Part shown: piece after piece, positions 38,394 to 49,561 of the stretch
Layout: the number at the start of each line of letters is the position of its first letter
Position numbering within the stretch: position 1 is the stretch's first letter
Assembly: GCF_000799565.1 (NCBI RefSeq)
Contig: NZ_JUHB01000001.1
Span: forward strand, 3,537,501-3,601,500
From: Cellulophaga sp. Hel_I_12
GTDB lineage: Bacteria > Bacteroidota > Bacteroidia > Flavobacteriales > Flavobacteriaceae
Length of the DNA stretch: 64,000 nt
Direction: 5' to 3'
Made by a program: the position numbers and the translations under genes
The notes under the pieces: model-generated
What the model was told of the DNA's origin: nothing
The model's input: the letters and a program-made list of their open reading frames with translations, nothing else
Databases searched by the model: none

Positions 38394-39284
38394 ATGACGT
38401 TAACTCATATTTTCAAGACAAAAGCGAATCGCTTATTGGTGGTTTTTTTTACTTTTATACTGGTGTTGTCTTGTGATATGATATTTAAAAGCGAGGTTGA
38501 AAAACAGCCTTTGGCACGAGTTGGTAGCACCTATTTGTACAAAGAGGATATTAACGAATTGCTGAAAAATAACATATCTAAAGAAGACAGTGCTTCCTTT
38601 GTGACCAATTACATTAACAATTGGGCGACCAAACAACTGTTACTGTCAAAATCAAAAATAAATTTACCACAAGAAAAGTTACAAGAGTTCAATGACTTAA
38701 TAGAGAATTATAAAACGGATTTATATACCAGAGCCTACAAAGATGCTTTAGTAAGTAAATCGGAAGATACGATCATCTCTAATGCTGAACTCACGACTTT
38801 TTATGATAATGAAAAAGAAAACTTTAAGCTTAAAGAAAAATTAGTACAGCTGAGGTTTATAGAATTGCCGCTGGAGTTTATAAATAAAGAGAATGTAGCC
38901 TTAAGGTTAGATCGATTTAATGCCACCGATAGAAAGTTTTTGGATTCAATTGGTATTCAATTTAGAAAATTAAATTATAACGATTCTATTTGGGTTCGAG
39001 CCTCACGTGTTATTAACGAAATTCCGCCTTTAACCCTTGAAAATGAGGATAGATACTTAAAAAAATCACAATTTTTTGAATTACAGGATTCATTAGGGGT
39101 ATATTTGGCAAAGGTTTCAAATGTTTTGAATCCGAATGATATTTCTCCACTTTCTTATATCAAGCCAACTATTAAACAAGTGTTATTAAATAGGAGGCGT
39201 TTGGCATTGATAAGAAAGTTAGAAACCGAAATTATAGATGATGCAATTAAAGATAAAGAATTTCAAGTTTATGGACAAGATTAA
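38394..39284 (+). CDS. SurA-like periplasmic chaperone, lipoprotein
   Basis: The roughly 296-residue protein has a lipoprotein signal (F-I-L-V-L-S-C-D) and a SurA N-terminal type domain: L-A-R-V-G-S-T-Y-L-Y-K-E-D-I near the start and F-V-T-N-Y-I-N-N-W-A-T-K-Q-L-L. A parvulin domain is degenerate or absent, so it may act as a chaperone without isomerase activity. The start at 38394 is preferred over the TTG at 38370. Its end overlaps the next SurA-like gene by 14 bases. Confidence 0.75.
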   Translation: MTLTHIFKTKANRLLVVFFTFILVLSCDMIFKSEVEKQPLARVGSTYLYKEDINELLKNNISKEDSASFVTNYINNWATKQLLLSKSKINLPQEKLQEFNDLIENYKTDLYTRAYKDALVSKSEDTIISNAELTTFYDNEKENFKLKEKLVQLRFIELPLEFINKENVALRLDRFNATDRKFLDSIGIQFRKLNYNDSIWVRASRVINEIPPLTLENEDRYLKKSQFFELQDSLGVYLAKVSNVLNPNDISPLSYIKPTIKQVLLNRRRLALIRKLETEIIDDAIKDKEFQVYGQD

Positions 39285-40707
39285 GTATGTTATTACACTG
39301 TATTTGATACTATTATGCTTGGGTACTGGTAAGGCTCAGGAAGAACAAGTAGCAGAGAAAAATGAAGCTCAAGCAACTGATGTAAGTATGCTAACCGATT
39401 CTATCAACACTTTTAAGCGTGTTAAGATTGATGGTGTTGCAGCCGTTGTTGGCGAGCATCTTATATTAGAATCTGATATCGATAAAACCTTAATTGATTT
39501 AAGAAACCAGGGAGTTTCTGCAGATGAAGTTTCGCGTTGTGGACTTTTAGGAAAACTTATGGAAGATCGTTTGTTTGCGCATCAAGCAGTTCAGGACAGT
39601 ATCTTGGTCGCTGATGATGAGGTGAATGCAAATAGTGATGCTCAAATAGAGCAATTGGTGGGTAAAGTAGGATCTATAGAAAAAGTATTAGCTTTTTATA
39701 AGAAAACAGATGAAGAAAGCTTCAGAGAAGAACTCTATAAAATTAATAAGTTGCGTATGCTTTCTGAGCGTATGCAGCGCAAGATAGTTGAAGAAGTAGA
39801 AGTAACTCCTGAAGAAGTGCGTCAATATTTTAATGAAATCCCAAAAGATCAAAGACCAATTATAGGAACTGAGCTAGAAATCGCTCAAATAACTAAAATG
39901 CCGGAGGCCTCTGAGGAAGAGGTTCAAAAGGTCATAGACCGCTTAAATAAAATTAGAGAAGATGTTTTAGAAAACGGTTCAAGTTTCGCTATTAAAGCAA
40001 TTTTATATACTGAAGATCCTGGATCTAAACCAAACGGAGGCTTATACTCCGGAGTTACAAAACAATCGGGATATGCAAAAGAGTTTAAAGATGCTGCTTT
40101 TACTTTAGCCGAAGGAGAAGTGTCTGAGCCATTTAAAACCCAGTTTGGATATCATATTTTAACCGTTGATAAAATATTAGGACAACAACGAGATGTGCGG
40201 CATATCCTCATGATTCCTAAAATTTCAGATGAAGCGTTAAGAGCTTCTAAAATGGAGATTGATAGTATTCGTCAGCAAATAATAGATGGTAAATATACCT
40301 TTGCCGAAGCGGCTTTAAATTTTTCAGATCAAAAAGAGACCAAATTTGATGGAGGGCAGTTAAGAAATCCGATAGATTATGGTTCTAGGTTTGAACTAGC
40401 AAATATGCCTGATCCACAATTGTATAATCAGATTCGTAATTTAAAAGATAACGAAATATCTCAGCCTCTTTTAGAAGAGGATCCAAGGGAGGGTACGAGT
40501 TACAAGATTTTGAAAATCACAAATCGCTATGATGAACATGTGGCAGATTTCGCAAAAGACTACTTAAAAATTCAAGATTTAGCCTTGACTCAAAAAAGAG
40601 CTGATGCTATTGCAAAGTGGATGAAAGAACATATCGAAGAAACCTATATTAGTGTTAGTACAACAGGAAAAGACTGTGACTTCTCGAATAATTGGTTAAA
40701 AAATTAG
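39271..40707 (+). CDS. Peptidyl-prolyl isomerase (SurA-like)
   Basis: This 478-residue protein (from the ATG at 39271, M-D-K-I-K-Y) has a signal peptide ending G-K-A-Q, a SurA N-terminal domain, and two parvulin-type domains (around residues 160-310, and R-H-I-L-M-I-P-K to about 415). SurA-type isomerases escort outer-membrane proteins through the periplasm. An in-frame ATG at 39238 exists, but the later one gives a clean signal peptide. The gene is translationally coupled with the preceding one. Confidence 0.88.
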   Translation: MDKIKYVITLYLILLCLGTGKAQEEQVAEKNEAQATDVSMLTDSINTFKRVKIDGVAAVVGEHLILESDIDKTLIDLRNQGVSADEVSRCGLLGKLMEDRLFAHQAVQDSILVADDEVNANSDAQIEQLVGKVGSIEKVLAFYKKTDEESFREELYKINKLRMLSERMQRKIVEEVEVTPEEVRQYFNEIPKDQRPIIGTELEIAQITKMPEASEEEVQKVIDRLNKIREDVLENGSSFAIKAILYTEDPGSKPNGGLYSGVTKQSGYAKEFKDAAFTLAEGEVSEPFKTQFGYHILTVDKILGQQRDVRHILMIPKISDEALRASKMEIDSIRQQIIDGKYTFAEAALNFSDQKETKFDGGQLRNPIDYGSRFELANMPDPQLYNQIRNLKDNEISQPLLEEDPREGTSYKILKITNRYDEHVADFAKDYLKIQDLALTQKRADAIAKWMKEHIEETYISVSTTGKDCDFSNNWLKN

Positions 40708-40711
40708 ATAT

Positions 40712-41665
40712 ATGTCAGACGTTACGGCTATTGAAAATCTTGTTGTAAAACATCAGGCGTTAAAAAACGAAATTGCTAAAATAATCATAGGGCAAGACAC
40801 TGTTGTACACCAAATTTTACTTTCTGTTTATGCTGGCGGACATTCTTTATTAATAGGAGTACCTGGCTTAGCAAAGACCTTAATGGTACATACTATTGCC
40901 AAAACTTTAGGTTTAGATTTTAAACGTATTCAATTTACACCCGATTTAATGCCAAGTGATATTTTGGGCAGCGAAATATTAGATCAAAATAGAACTTTTA
41001 AGTTTATCAAAGGGCCTGTTTTTTCTAATATTATTCTGGCCGATGAGATCAATAGAACACCGCCAAAAACTCAGGCTGCACTCTTAGAGGCAATGCAAGA
41101 ACGAACCGTTACCATTGCAGGTACAAATTACCCCTTAGCGTCACCTTATTTTGTCTTGGCAACACAAAACCCTATTGAGCAAGAAGGCACATACCCCTTG
41201 CCAGAAGCACAATTAGATCGCTTTATGTTTGCGATCGAATTAAAGTACCCTTCCATGGAAGAAGAAGTCGCTATTGTCAAAGCGACTACCTCCGATGATA
41301 GCCCTGCTATAAATGCCTTATTTACAGCAGAGGAAATTGTGGCCATTCAACATTTAATTCGCAGGATTCCTGTACCCGATAATGTGGTGAATTATGCGGT
41401 TAAATTAGTGCATAGCACAAGGCCCAATATCGATTCAGCTTCCGATTATGTAAAGCAATATATTGATTGGGGTGCAGGTCCTCGAGCATCGCAAAACTTA
41501 ATTTTAGCAGCTAAGGCCAACGCCGCAATTCATGGAAAATTTTCTCCTGATATCGAAGATGTAAAAGCTGTCGCTATGGGTATTTTGCGCCATAGAATTA
41601 TAAAAAACTACAAAGCAGAAGCTGAAGGTATCTCTGAAGATACCATTATAGGAGCGTTATTGTAA
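40712..41665 (+). CDS. MoxR family AAA+ ATPase
   Basis: This 317-residue MoxR protein shows Walker A G-V-P-G-L-A-K-T (about residues 48-55), Walker B I-I-L-A-D-E-I-N-R, sensor 1 L-A-T-Q-N-P-I-E-Q-E-G-T-Y-P-L-P-E-A-Q-L-D-R-F region and the C-terminal lid domain. MoxR ATPases usually work with von Willebrand A-domain proteins and DUF58 proteins as chaperones for complex assembly. Such partners are not next to it here; it is four bases after the SurA-like gene. Confidence 0.92.
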   Translation: MSDVTAIENLVVKHQALKNEIAKIIIGQDTVVHQILLSVYAGGHSLLIGVPGLAKTLMVHTIAKTLGLDFKRIQFTPDLMPSDILGSEILDQNRTFKFIKGPVFSNIILADEINRTPPKTQAALLEAMQERTVTIAGTNYPLASPYFVLATQNPIEQEGTYPLPEAQLDRFMFAIELKYPSMEEEVAIVKATTSDDSPAINALFTAEEIVAIQHLIRRIPVPDNVVNYAVKLVHSTRPNIDSASDYVKQYIDWGAGPRASQNLILAAKANAAIHGKFSPDIEDVKAVAMGILRHRIIKNYKAEAEGISEDTIIGALL

Positions 41666-41857
41666 TTTTTTATTTCAGGTTCAAACGTTTTTGTAAAGAA
41701 TATCTCGAAAAAAGGCTTAAAAAAATATAGGATTCGTTTTTTTTTACTTTTTTATACCAAAAATTTTAAAATCATGTCAATCAATGCACTATTTTTTTTA
41801 TTTACCCTTTAGATTTTAGTAATTTTACAGGATTGCAATAATCTAAAATACATAAAA

Positions 41858-44134
41858 ATGGCATTTGATATAGATATGATAAAAAAGGTGTACGCCGATA
41901 TGCCTAAACGTGTTGACAAAGCACGTGAGCTAGTTGGTAAACCACTCACACTTTCTGAGAAAATTTTATATGCGCACCTTTGGGATGGTTCACCATCAAA
42001 AGTATTTAAAAGAGGTAAAGATTATGTAGATTTTGCTCCAGATCGTATTGCTTTACAAGATGCTACAGCGCAAATGGCTTTATTGCAATTCATGCAAGCA
42101 GGTAAAAACAAAGTTGCTGTTCCAACGACAACGCATTGCGATCACTTAATTCAAGCAAAAAACGGTGCAGCAGCCGATTTAAAAATTGCAAATTCAACAA
42201 GTGCAGAAGTTTTTAATTTTTTAGAATCTGTTTCCGATAAATACGGAATAGGTTTTTGGAAACCAGGTGCGGGTATTATACATCAAGTAGTTTTAGAAAA
42301 TTATGCATTCCCAGGCGGAATGATGATTGGTACTGATTCGCATACCGTAAATGCGGGTGGCTTAGGAATGGTCGCTATTGGTGTAGGTGGTGCGGATGCC
42401 GTTGATGTTATGGCCGGTATGGCTTGGGAGCTTAAATTTCCTAAACTTATTGGGGTTAAATTAACAGGAAGCTTAAGTGGTTGGACTTCCGCTAAAGATG
42501 TAATTCTTAAAGTTGCGGGTATTTTAACCGTAAAAGGTGGTACAGGTGCTATTGTAGAATATTTTGGGCCAGGAGCTAAAAATTTATCTTGTACTGGTAA
42601 AGGTACTATTTGTAATATGGGTGCCGAAATTGGCGCAACAACCTCTACTTTTGGATATGATGATTCAATGGAGCGTTATTTACGCGCTACCGATCGTAGT
42701 GATATTGCCGATGAAGCCAACAAAATACGCGAATATTTAACAGGTGATGATGAGGTGTATGCAAACCCGAATGATTATTTTGATCAGCTTATTGAAATTA
42801 ATTTAGACACTTTGCGTCCGCATTTAAACGGGCCTTTTACACCAGATTTAGCCACTCCAGTAGGTGAATTAGGTGCAAAAGCTAGAGAGCATGGATGGCC
42901 GCTTAAAGTAGATTGGGGATTAATTGGTTCTTGTACCAACTCTTCTTACGAAGATTTAACCAGGGCCGCTTCTATCGCAAAACAAGCCGTTGATAAAAAA
43001 ATAAAAGCAAAGTCCGACTTTGGAATTAACCCAGGTTCAGAGCAAATTCGTTTTACTGCAGAGCGTGATGGAATTTTAAAAATATTTGAAGATTTAGACG
43101 CTACCATATTTACAAATGCTTGTGGTCCATGTATTGGACAATGGGATAGAAGCGATTTAAAAGGAGAGGAAAAGAATACCATTGTGCACTCTTTTAACCG
43201 AAACTTCTCTAAAAGAGCAGATGGTAACCCAAATACGCATGCGTTCGTTGGTTCTCCAGAAATGGTTGCCGCTATCGCAATCTCTGGTCGACTAGATTTT
43301 GATCCCATGAATGATACGCTGTTGAATGAAGATGGAGAAGAAGTGAAATTAGACGAGCCAAGAGGTATTGAGTTGCCACCACTTGGTTTTGATGTAGAAG
43401 ATGCTGGTTATTTAGCGCCACAAGAAGACGGTTCTGCGGTCGTTGTTAAGGTAGATCCAAAATCAGAAAGATTACAGCTTTTAGAGCCATTTACACCTAT
43501 TACAGACGAAAGTTTAATGGGCGTAAAGTTATTAATCAAAGCCTTTGGAAAATGTACTACAGACCATATCTCTATGGCAGGGCCTTGGTTGCGTTTCCGT
43601 GGTCATTTAGATAATATATCGAATAACTGTTTAATTGGGGCTGTAAATGCATTTGGTAAGAAAACAAATTTTGTTAAAAATCAATTGACAGGTGAATTTG
43701 GAGGTGTGCCTGACACAGCGCGTGCCTACAAAGCAGCAGGGATTAAAAGTATTGTCGTAGGTGATCATAACTATGGTGAAGGTTCTTCAAGAGAGCATGC
43801 TGCGATGGAGCCAAGACATTTAGGGGTTGCTGCAGTATTGGTAAAATCTTTTGCCCGGATTCATGAAACCAACCTTAAAAAACAAGGAATGCTTGGTTTA
43901 ACCTTTGCGAACGAAGCCGATTATGATCTCATTCAGGAAGATGATACGTTTAACTTTTTGGATATTGCAGATTTTGCTCCAGACAAGCAATTAACTATTG
44001 AACTGGTGCATGCTGACGGAACTAAAAATACAATTAAGGTGAACCATACCTATAATGAACCTCAAATTGCTTGGTACAGAGAAGGTTCTGCCTTAAATGT
44101 GATTAAAAAAGAGAATGCTTCTTCAGCAAAATAA
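41858..44134 (+). CDS. Aconitate hydratase (mitochondrial type)
   Basis: The 758-residue enzyme isomerises citrate to isocitrate in the TCA cycle. The [4Fe-4S] ligands are Cys359 in G-S-C-T-N-S-S-Y, and Cys422 and Cys425 in A-C-G-P-C-I-G-Q-W. The N-terminal [14 protein letters not shown] and C-terminal [13 protein letters not shown] motifs are complete. Length and cysteine spacing agree with the mitochondrial aconitase branch, not with AcnB. Confidence 0.95.
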   Translation: MAFDIDMIKKVYADMPKRVDKARELVGKPLTLSEKILYAHLWDGSPSKVFKRGKDYVDFAPDRIALQDATAQMALLQFMQAGKNKVAVPTTTHCDHLIQAKNGAAADLKIANSTSAEVFNFLESVSDKYGIGFWKPGAGIIHQVVLENYAFPGGMMIGTDSHTVNAGGLGMVAIGVGGADAVDVMAGMAWELKFPKLIGVKLTGSLSGWTSAKDVILKVAGILTVKGGTGAIVEYFGPGAKNLSCTGKGTICNMGAEIGATTSTFGYDDSMERYLRATDRSDIADEANKIREYLTGDDEVYANPNDYFDQLIEINLDTLRPHLNGPFTPDLATPVGELGAKAREHGWPLKVDWGLIGSCTNSSYEDLTRAASIAKQAVDKKIKAKSDFGINPGSEQIRFTAERDGILKIFEDLDATIFTNACGPCIGQWDRSDLKGEEKNTIVHSFNRNFSKRADGNPNTHAFVGSPEMVAAIAISGRLDFDPMNDTLLNEDGEEVKLDEPRGIELPPLGFDVEDAGYLAPQEDGSAVVVKVDPKSERLQLLEPFTPITDESLMGVKLLIKAFGKCTTDHISMAGPWLRFRGHLDNISNNCLIGAVNAFGKKTNFVKNQLTGEFGGVPDTARAYKAAGIKSIVVGDHNYGEGSSREHAAMEPRHLGVAAVLVKSFARIHETNLKKQGMLGLTFANEADYDLIQEDDTFNFLDIADFAPDKQLTIELVHADGTKNTIKVNHTYNEPQIAWYREGSALNVIKKENASSAK

Positions 44135-44176
44135 AGGTAGATCATCTTACTAAAAATAAATTAATTTTAATTTCAT

Positions 44177-44206
44177 AAAACTCTTGATATTCATCAAGAG
44201 TTTTTT
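44177..44206 (+). terminator. Terminator after aconitase
   Basis: AAAACTCTTGAT (44177-44188) pairs perfectly with ATCAAGAGTTTT (44193-44204) around a four-base loop, and T residues follow. It also overlaps the -7 box of the next promoter. Confidence 0.9.
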
Positions 44207-44213
44207 AGTTTTG
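44206..44213 (+). promoter_or_regulatory. -7 box of the TlpA-like operon promoter
   Basis: TAGTTTTG fits TAnnTTTG and follows the terminator directly, 18 bases upstream of the ATG at 44231. It suggests a separate transcript for the two TlpA-like genes and the carotenoid hydroxylase. Confidence 0.5.
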
Positions 44214-44230
44214 AACAAATCTAAAGATGA

Positions 44231-44791
44231 ATGAAAATTACAAAGAAAACCATATTAAATATTCTGCTTTTCGCTTTTATACTTTCCTTTTTTGTAACTC
44301 CTTTAGGAGACTATAGTAAAGTATTACTCAATAAAGTATTTTCATTTAGTCCTGCTATTACCGACGAAGAAAACCGAAACAAAATCACAGATTACGATTG
44401 GAGATTGAAAGATGAAAACTGGGATTTTTTTAATTTTAAACAATCTAAAGGAAAGGTAGTCTTTATAAATTTCTGGGCATCTTGGGTGCTTCCTTGTGAA
44501 GCAGAATTACAAAGTATTCAAAAGTTTTACGATGCATATAAAGGTGATGTAGATTTTTATATTATCACCAATGAAGAGCGAGAGCCCGTCGAAGCTTTTA
44601 TGAAACAACAAAATTTAACATTCCCCGTAACCTATTTGTTTATTGGCGAAAAGGCAGCTATACCTTATTTAAAAGCGCCGTCTTCGTATTTGATTGATAA
44701 AGAGGGCAATATTGTTATCCATAAAAAAGGGATTGCCGATTGGGATAATACTAAAATTTTTAATCTTGTAGATAAACTCTTAACCAAATAA
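44231..44791 (+). CDS. TlpA-like thioredoxin-fold protein with degenerate active site
   Basis: The 186-residue protein has an N-terminal signal anchor and a thioredoxin fold. Where its neighbour has W-C-P-P-C, this one has W-V-L-P-C: Val86 stands at the nucleophilic Cys and only Cys89 is left. The cis-Pro (K-A-P-S-S) is kept. It cannot work as a normal disulfide oxidoreductase; it may bind substrates, or serve as a partner of the second protein. It ends six bases before that gene. Confidence 0.85.
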   Translation: MKITKKTILNILLFAFILSFFVTPLGDYSKVLLNKVFSFSPAITDEENRNKITDYDWRLKDENWDFFNFKQSKGKVVFINFWASWVLPCEAELQSIQKFYDAYKGDVDFYIITNEEREPVEAFMKQQNLTFPVTYLFIGEKAAIPYLKAPSSYLIDKEGNIVIHKKGIADWDNTKIFNLVDKLLTK

Positions 44792-44797
44792 GGAACG

Positions 44798-45358
44798 ATG
44801 AAGTTAGAGAAAAAGAAAATTTCTAACCTTATACTCATTATAGCGGTATTGCTGTTATTGTTTACGCCTGTAGGCTTTCACCTTAAAGTTATGGTGAATC
44901 GCTTGTTATCCTTTAGTCCCACTGAACTTAAATTAGAAGATCAAAGGGTCATCAGCGATTATCGCTGGGAATTAATTTCTCATGAGGGTCAAGCTTTGAA
45001 CTTTGACGAAGAAAAAGGAAAGGTGATTGTTCTCAATGTCTGGGCCACTTGGTGTCCGCCTTGTGTGGCAGAAATGCCAAGTTTTCAGAAACTCTATGAT
45101 GATTATAGCGATAAAGTAAGCTTTTTGTTTGTAGCGCACGACGAGAAAGAAAAAGTAAGCACTTTTCTATCTAAAAAGGGGTACACTTTACCCGTTTACT
45201 ATGAAAACAGTACTACCCCTGTCGCGTTTGAATCTAGAAGTATTCCAATAACTTTTGTTATAAGTAAAACGGGTCAAATTATAGTCTCTGAAACAGGTGC
45301 AGCTGATTGGAATAGTGATGCTATTAGAGTATCTTTAGATACAATGTTAGCAGAATAA
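44798..45358 (+). CDS. TlpA-like thiol-disulfide oxidoreductase
   Basis: This protein is also 186 residues long and aligns end to end with the previous gene product (same signal anchor, L-L-S-F-S-P, and D-W-N near the end), but has an intact redox site, Cys86 and Cys89 in W-A-T-W-C-P-P-C, and the cis-Pro in S-I-P-I-T-F. Such membrane-anchored periplasmic thioredoxins reduce substrates such as apocytochromes. It ends one base before the crtA-like gene, so the three genes form one operon. Confidence 0.9.
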   Translation: MKLEKKKISNLILIIAVLLLLFTPVGFHLKVMVNRLLSFSPTELKLEDQRVISDYRWELISHEGQALNFDEEKGKVIVLNVWATWCPPCVAEMPSFQKLYDDYSDKVSFLFVAHDEKEKVSTFLSKKGYTLPVYYENSTTPVAFESRSIPITFVISKTGQIIVSETGAADWNSDAIRVSLDTMLAE

Positions 45359-45359
45359 T

Positions 45360-46061
45360 ATGTCTCAAATCACTACACTTACTTTTTTTAAATATCCCAC
45401 TCTTAAAAGTAAAGTTTGGGCCTTTATGATGATGCCCATTGCGCGTTATCCACTCTCAAAAACTAAAGGACTTTCTTTTTATAAATTAATGGGAAGTGGC
45501 AAACCGGGCTTTAACCCGGCTCCTGATTGGTCTACATACGGATTATTGCAGATTTGGGAAACCGAACAATATGCCAACCAGTTTTTTAATGAGGCTACTT
45601 TATTTCAGAAATACAAACGAAATAGTCAGGAACAATATACCATTTACATGAAAAGTATAGTGGCAAAAGGGGAGTGGTCTGGAGCTAATCCGTTTGAGAA
45701 AAGCACAAGCTTAGACGAAACAATTCCTTTTATTGCCGTCATCACGAGAGCTACTATTAAATTTAAATTGTTGCGTACTTTTTGGAAGTACGTGCCGACC
45801 TCGCAAGCGCCATTAAAAAACAATGACGGACTTTTATTTACCATGGGTATTGGAGAAGTTCCGCTTACACAAATGGCTACTTTTAGTATTTGGAAAAATA
45901 AAGAGGCTTTAATGGATTTTGCGTATAAAAGTAAAGAACACGCAAAAGCTATTGTAAAGACACGTAAACTACAATGGTATAACGAAGAATTGTTTTCGAG
46001 ATTCCAGCCTTATAAGACTGTTGGGCAGTGGGGTGGTAAAGATGTTTTGAGTACACATTAG
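45360..46061 (+). CDS. crtA: CrtA-related carotenoid 2-hydroxylase
   Basis: The 233-residue protein resembles spheroidene monooxygenase CrtA: I-T-T-L-T-F-F-K-Y at the start, P-I-A-R-Y-P, G-S-G-K-P-G-F-N-P-A-P-D-W-S-T-Y and M-G-I-G-E-V-P-L. In marine flavobacteria a crtA-related gene was shown to encode a carotenoid 2-hydroxylase for myxol synthesis; I infer the same role here because CruF, CrtD and CrtZ genes are adjacent. It follows the TlpA pair after one base and its stop codon overlaps that of cruF on the other strand by four bases. Confidence 0.85.
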   Translation: MSQITTLTFFKYPTLKSKVWAFMMMPIARYPLSKTKGLSFYKLMGSGKPGFNPAPDWSTYGLLQIWETEQYANQFFNEATLFQKYKRNSQEQYTIYMKSIVAKGEWSGANPFEKSTSLDETIPFIAVITRATIKFKLLRTFWKYVPTSQAPLKNNDGLLFTMGIGEVPLTQMATFSIWKNKEALMDFAYKSKEHAKAIVKTRKLQWYNEELFSRFQPYKTVGQWGGKDVLSTH

Positions 46062-46693
46062 GATAAAGTAAAATAGAAAAAAACAAAAAATAGTAGTTGC
46101 ACGCCGTAGTAGTGAAATGATAATTTTACATCTCCTTTTATTTTCGATAAGAATAAAACCAGCTGAAATAACAAAGCAATAGAAAACCAAGTAATATAAT
46201 TTTCTACGGGAGCTTCATTGCCAGCAAAGGTCCAATAATCAAATACAGGCGCTAAATGTTCCATAAAATAATCTAGCAAAACCATTAAGGTTGCTCCAGC
46301 AATAATTTGAATCCAGCCACTTTTGGTAAAATGAGAAATCATATTTCCCGTTACAAACGTTAACAAAGCCCAGTAGGCCCCAATTAAAAGGGGAACCCCA
46401 CCTATTTTTATTCCGAAATTAGCCCCATACGCATATTCACCAAATAAAATCCCGTAGTTTACACCCAACCACTCTGCAAAAAATCCTCCTATAAAAAAAA
46501 ACAAAAACACCACAATTTTCTTAATATCGTCTATAGGGAATGCCCAAAGAAATAAGAATAAGCTCAGGGATAAGTTTAGGGGCGTTTTTGTAATAAACCA
46601 ATCTTGATACCCAAGGCTTACCCCAAGAATAGCAGCGATATGAAATACCCATATAATACTAATGGCAATGGTAGATTTGTTTTTACGGATCAT
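46058..46693 (-). CDS. cruF: Carotenoid 1',2'-hydratase (CruF-like, DUF422)
   Basis: The 211-residue integral membrane protein has about six hydrophobic helices and the family signature E-W-L-G-V-N-Y-G-I-L-F-G-E-Y-A-Y-G (about residues 74-90). CruF adds water to the psi end of carotenes, which gives the 1'-OH of myxol and saproxanthin. It is the last gene of the minus-strand carotenoid operon, 14 bases after crtD. Catalytic specificity is inferred from context. Confidence 0.85.
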   Translation of the reverse strand: MIRKNKSTIAISIIWVFHIAAILGVSLGYQDWFITKTPLNLSLSLFLFLWAFPIDDIKKIVVFLFFFIGGFFAEWLGVNYGILFGEYAYGANFGIKIGGVPLLIGAYWALLTFVTGNMISHFTKSGWIQIIAGATLMVLLDYFMEHLAPVFDYWTFAGNEAPVENYITWFSIALLFQLVLFLSKIKGDVKLSFHYYGVQLLFFVFFYFTLS

Positions 46694-46707
46694 ACTTCAA
46701 CCTCAAA

Positions 46708-48627
<1,920 letters not shown>

Positions 48628-48628
<1 letters not shown>

Positions 48629-49470
48629 TATTGCACTAAATTAAGTTTATAATTAACATATGATTTTGCTAAGAGCCCAAATTTTTGATAATTAGATACT
48701 CTTATTCTGGTATTTTGAATTTCTAGAGGAGGCGTGTTTTGTAGTTTTTGCAATAACTTTGAATAATATTTATAGGCGGTATATACCCCAAATTTAGCTG
48801 TATTTGGAAGCTTTGCTATGCCTTCATAACCTAACCTAAAATCTTCATTAATTTCAGCTACAATTCTATTTTTAGAAACCTCATCTAAGGCCCTTAAGTT
48901 TGTATTTGGAAAATAGGTCCGGTCTAAGCCTTCAAAATCATCTTTTAGGTCTCTTAAAAAGTTTACTTTTTGAAAAGCGGAACCTAAAGCCATTGCAGAT
49001 GATTTAAGATTATCATAAGCCTCTTGATCACCTTTTACAAACACTTTTAAACACATTAGACCCACAACATCAGCCGATCCATAGATGTAATCTTTGTACT
49101 CCTCATCGGTTTTGTAAATCTTCTTAGACAAGTCCATCCGCATACTTTTCATAAATGAAGCCACTAAGTGATGCGGTATTTGATATTTATGATACGTGTG
49201 TTGAAATGCGTTTAAAATAGGATTTAAACTAATCTTATGGCTTAGTGCCTCTTCTAAATCTTGCTCAAATTTATTGAATAAAAAAGATTTGTCATACTCA
49301 TGAAAAGTATCTACAATTTCATCAGCAAAACGCACAAAACCATAAATGTTATAAACATCACCGCGAATGCTTGTGTGTAACATCTTTGTGGCAAGGGAAA
49401 AAGAGGTACTGTACGATTCTGTTACTGTTTTACTACAGCTAAAGGAAACATGGTCAAAAATGCTTTTCAT
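48628..49470 (-). CDS. crtB: Phytoene synthase CrtB
   Basis: The 280-residue enzyme joins two geranylgeranyl diphosphates. The aspartate-rich motifs are F-A-D-E-I-V-D (about residues 47-53) and R-D-L-K-D-D (about 174-179), with G-S-A-D-V-V-G-L-M between them. It is separated from crtI by 91 bases, which hold an AT palindrome. Confidence 0.94.
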
Positions 49471-49515
49471 CTGTTCATATTTGTTTTTTCTTTAAGCTCT
49501 GATCTAATTCGCCCA

Positions 49516-49533
49516 CTAAAATTTGAATTTTAG
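49516..49533. repeat. AT-rich palindrome between crtI and crtB
   Basis: CTAAAATTTGAATTTTAG is a near-perfect palindrome (arms of eight bases) in the only larger gap within the operon. It could be a hairpin in the mRNA or an operator, perhaps altering the ratio of crtI to crtB. Confidence 0.4.
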
Positions 49534-49561
49534 TTAAGCTGTTAAAATGGCTTATTTTATA

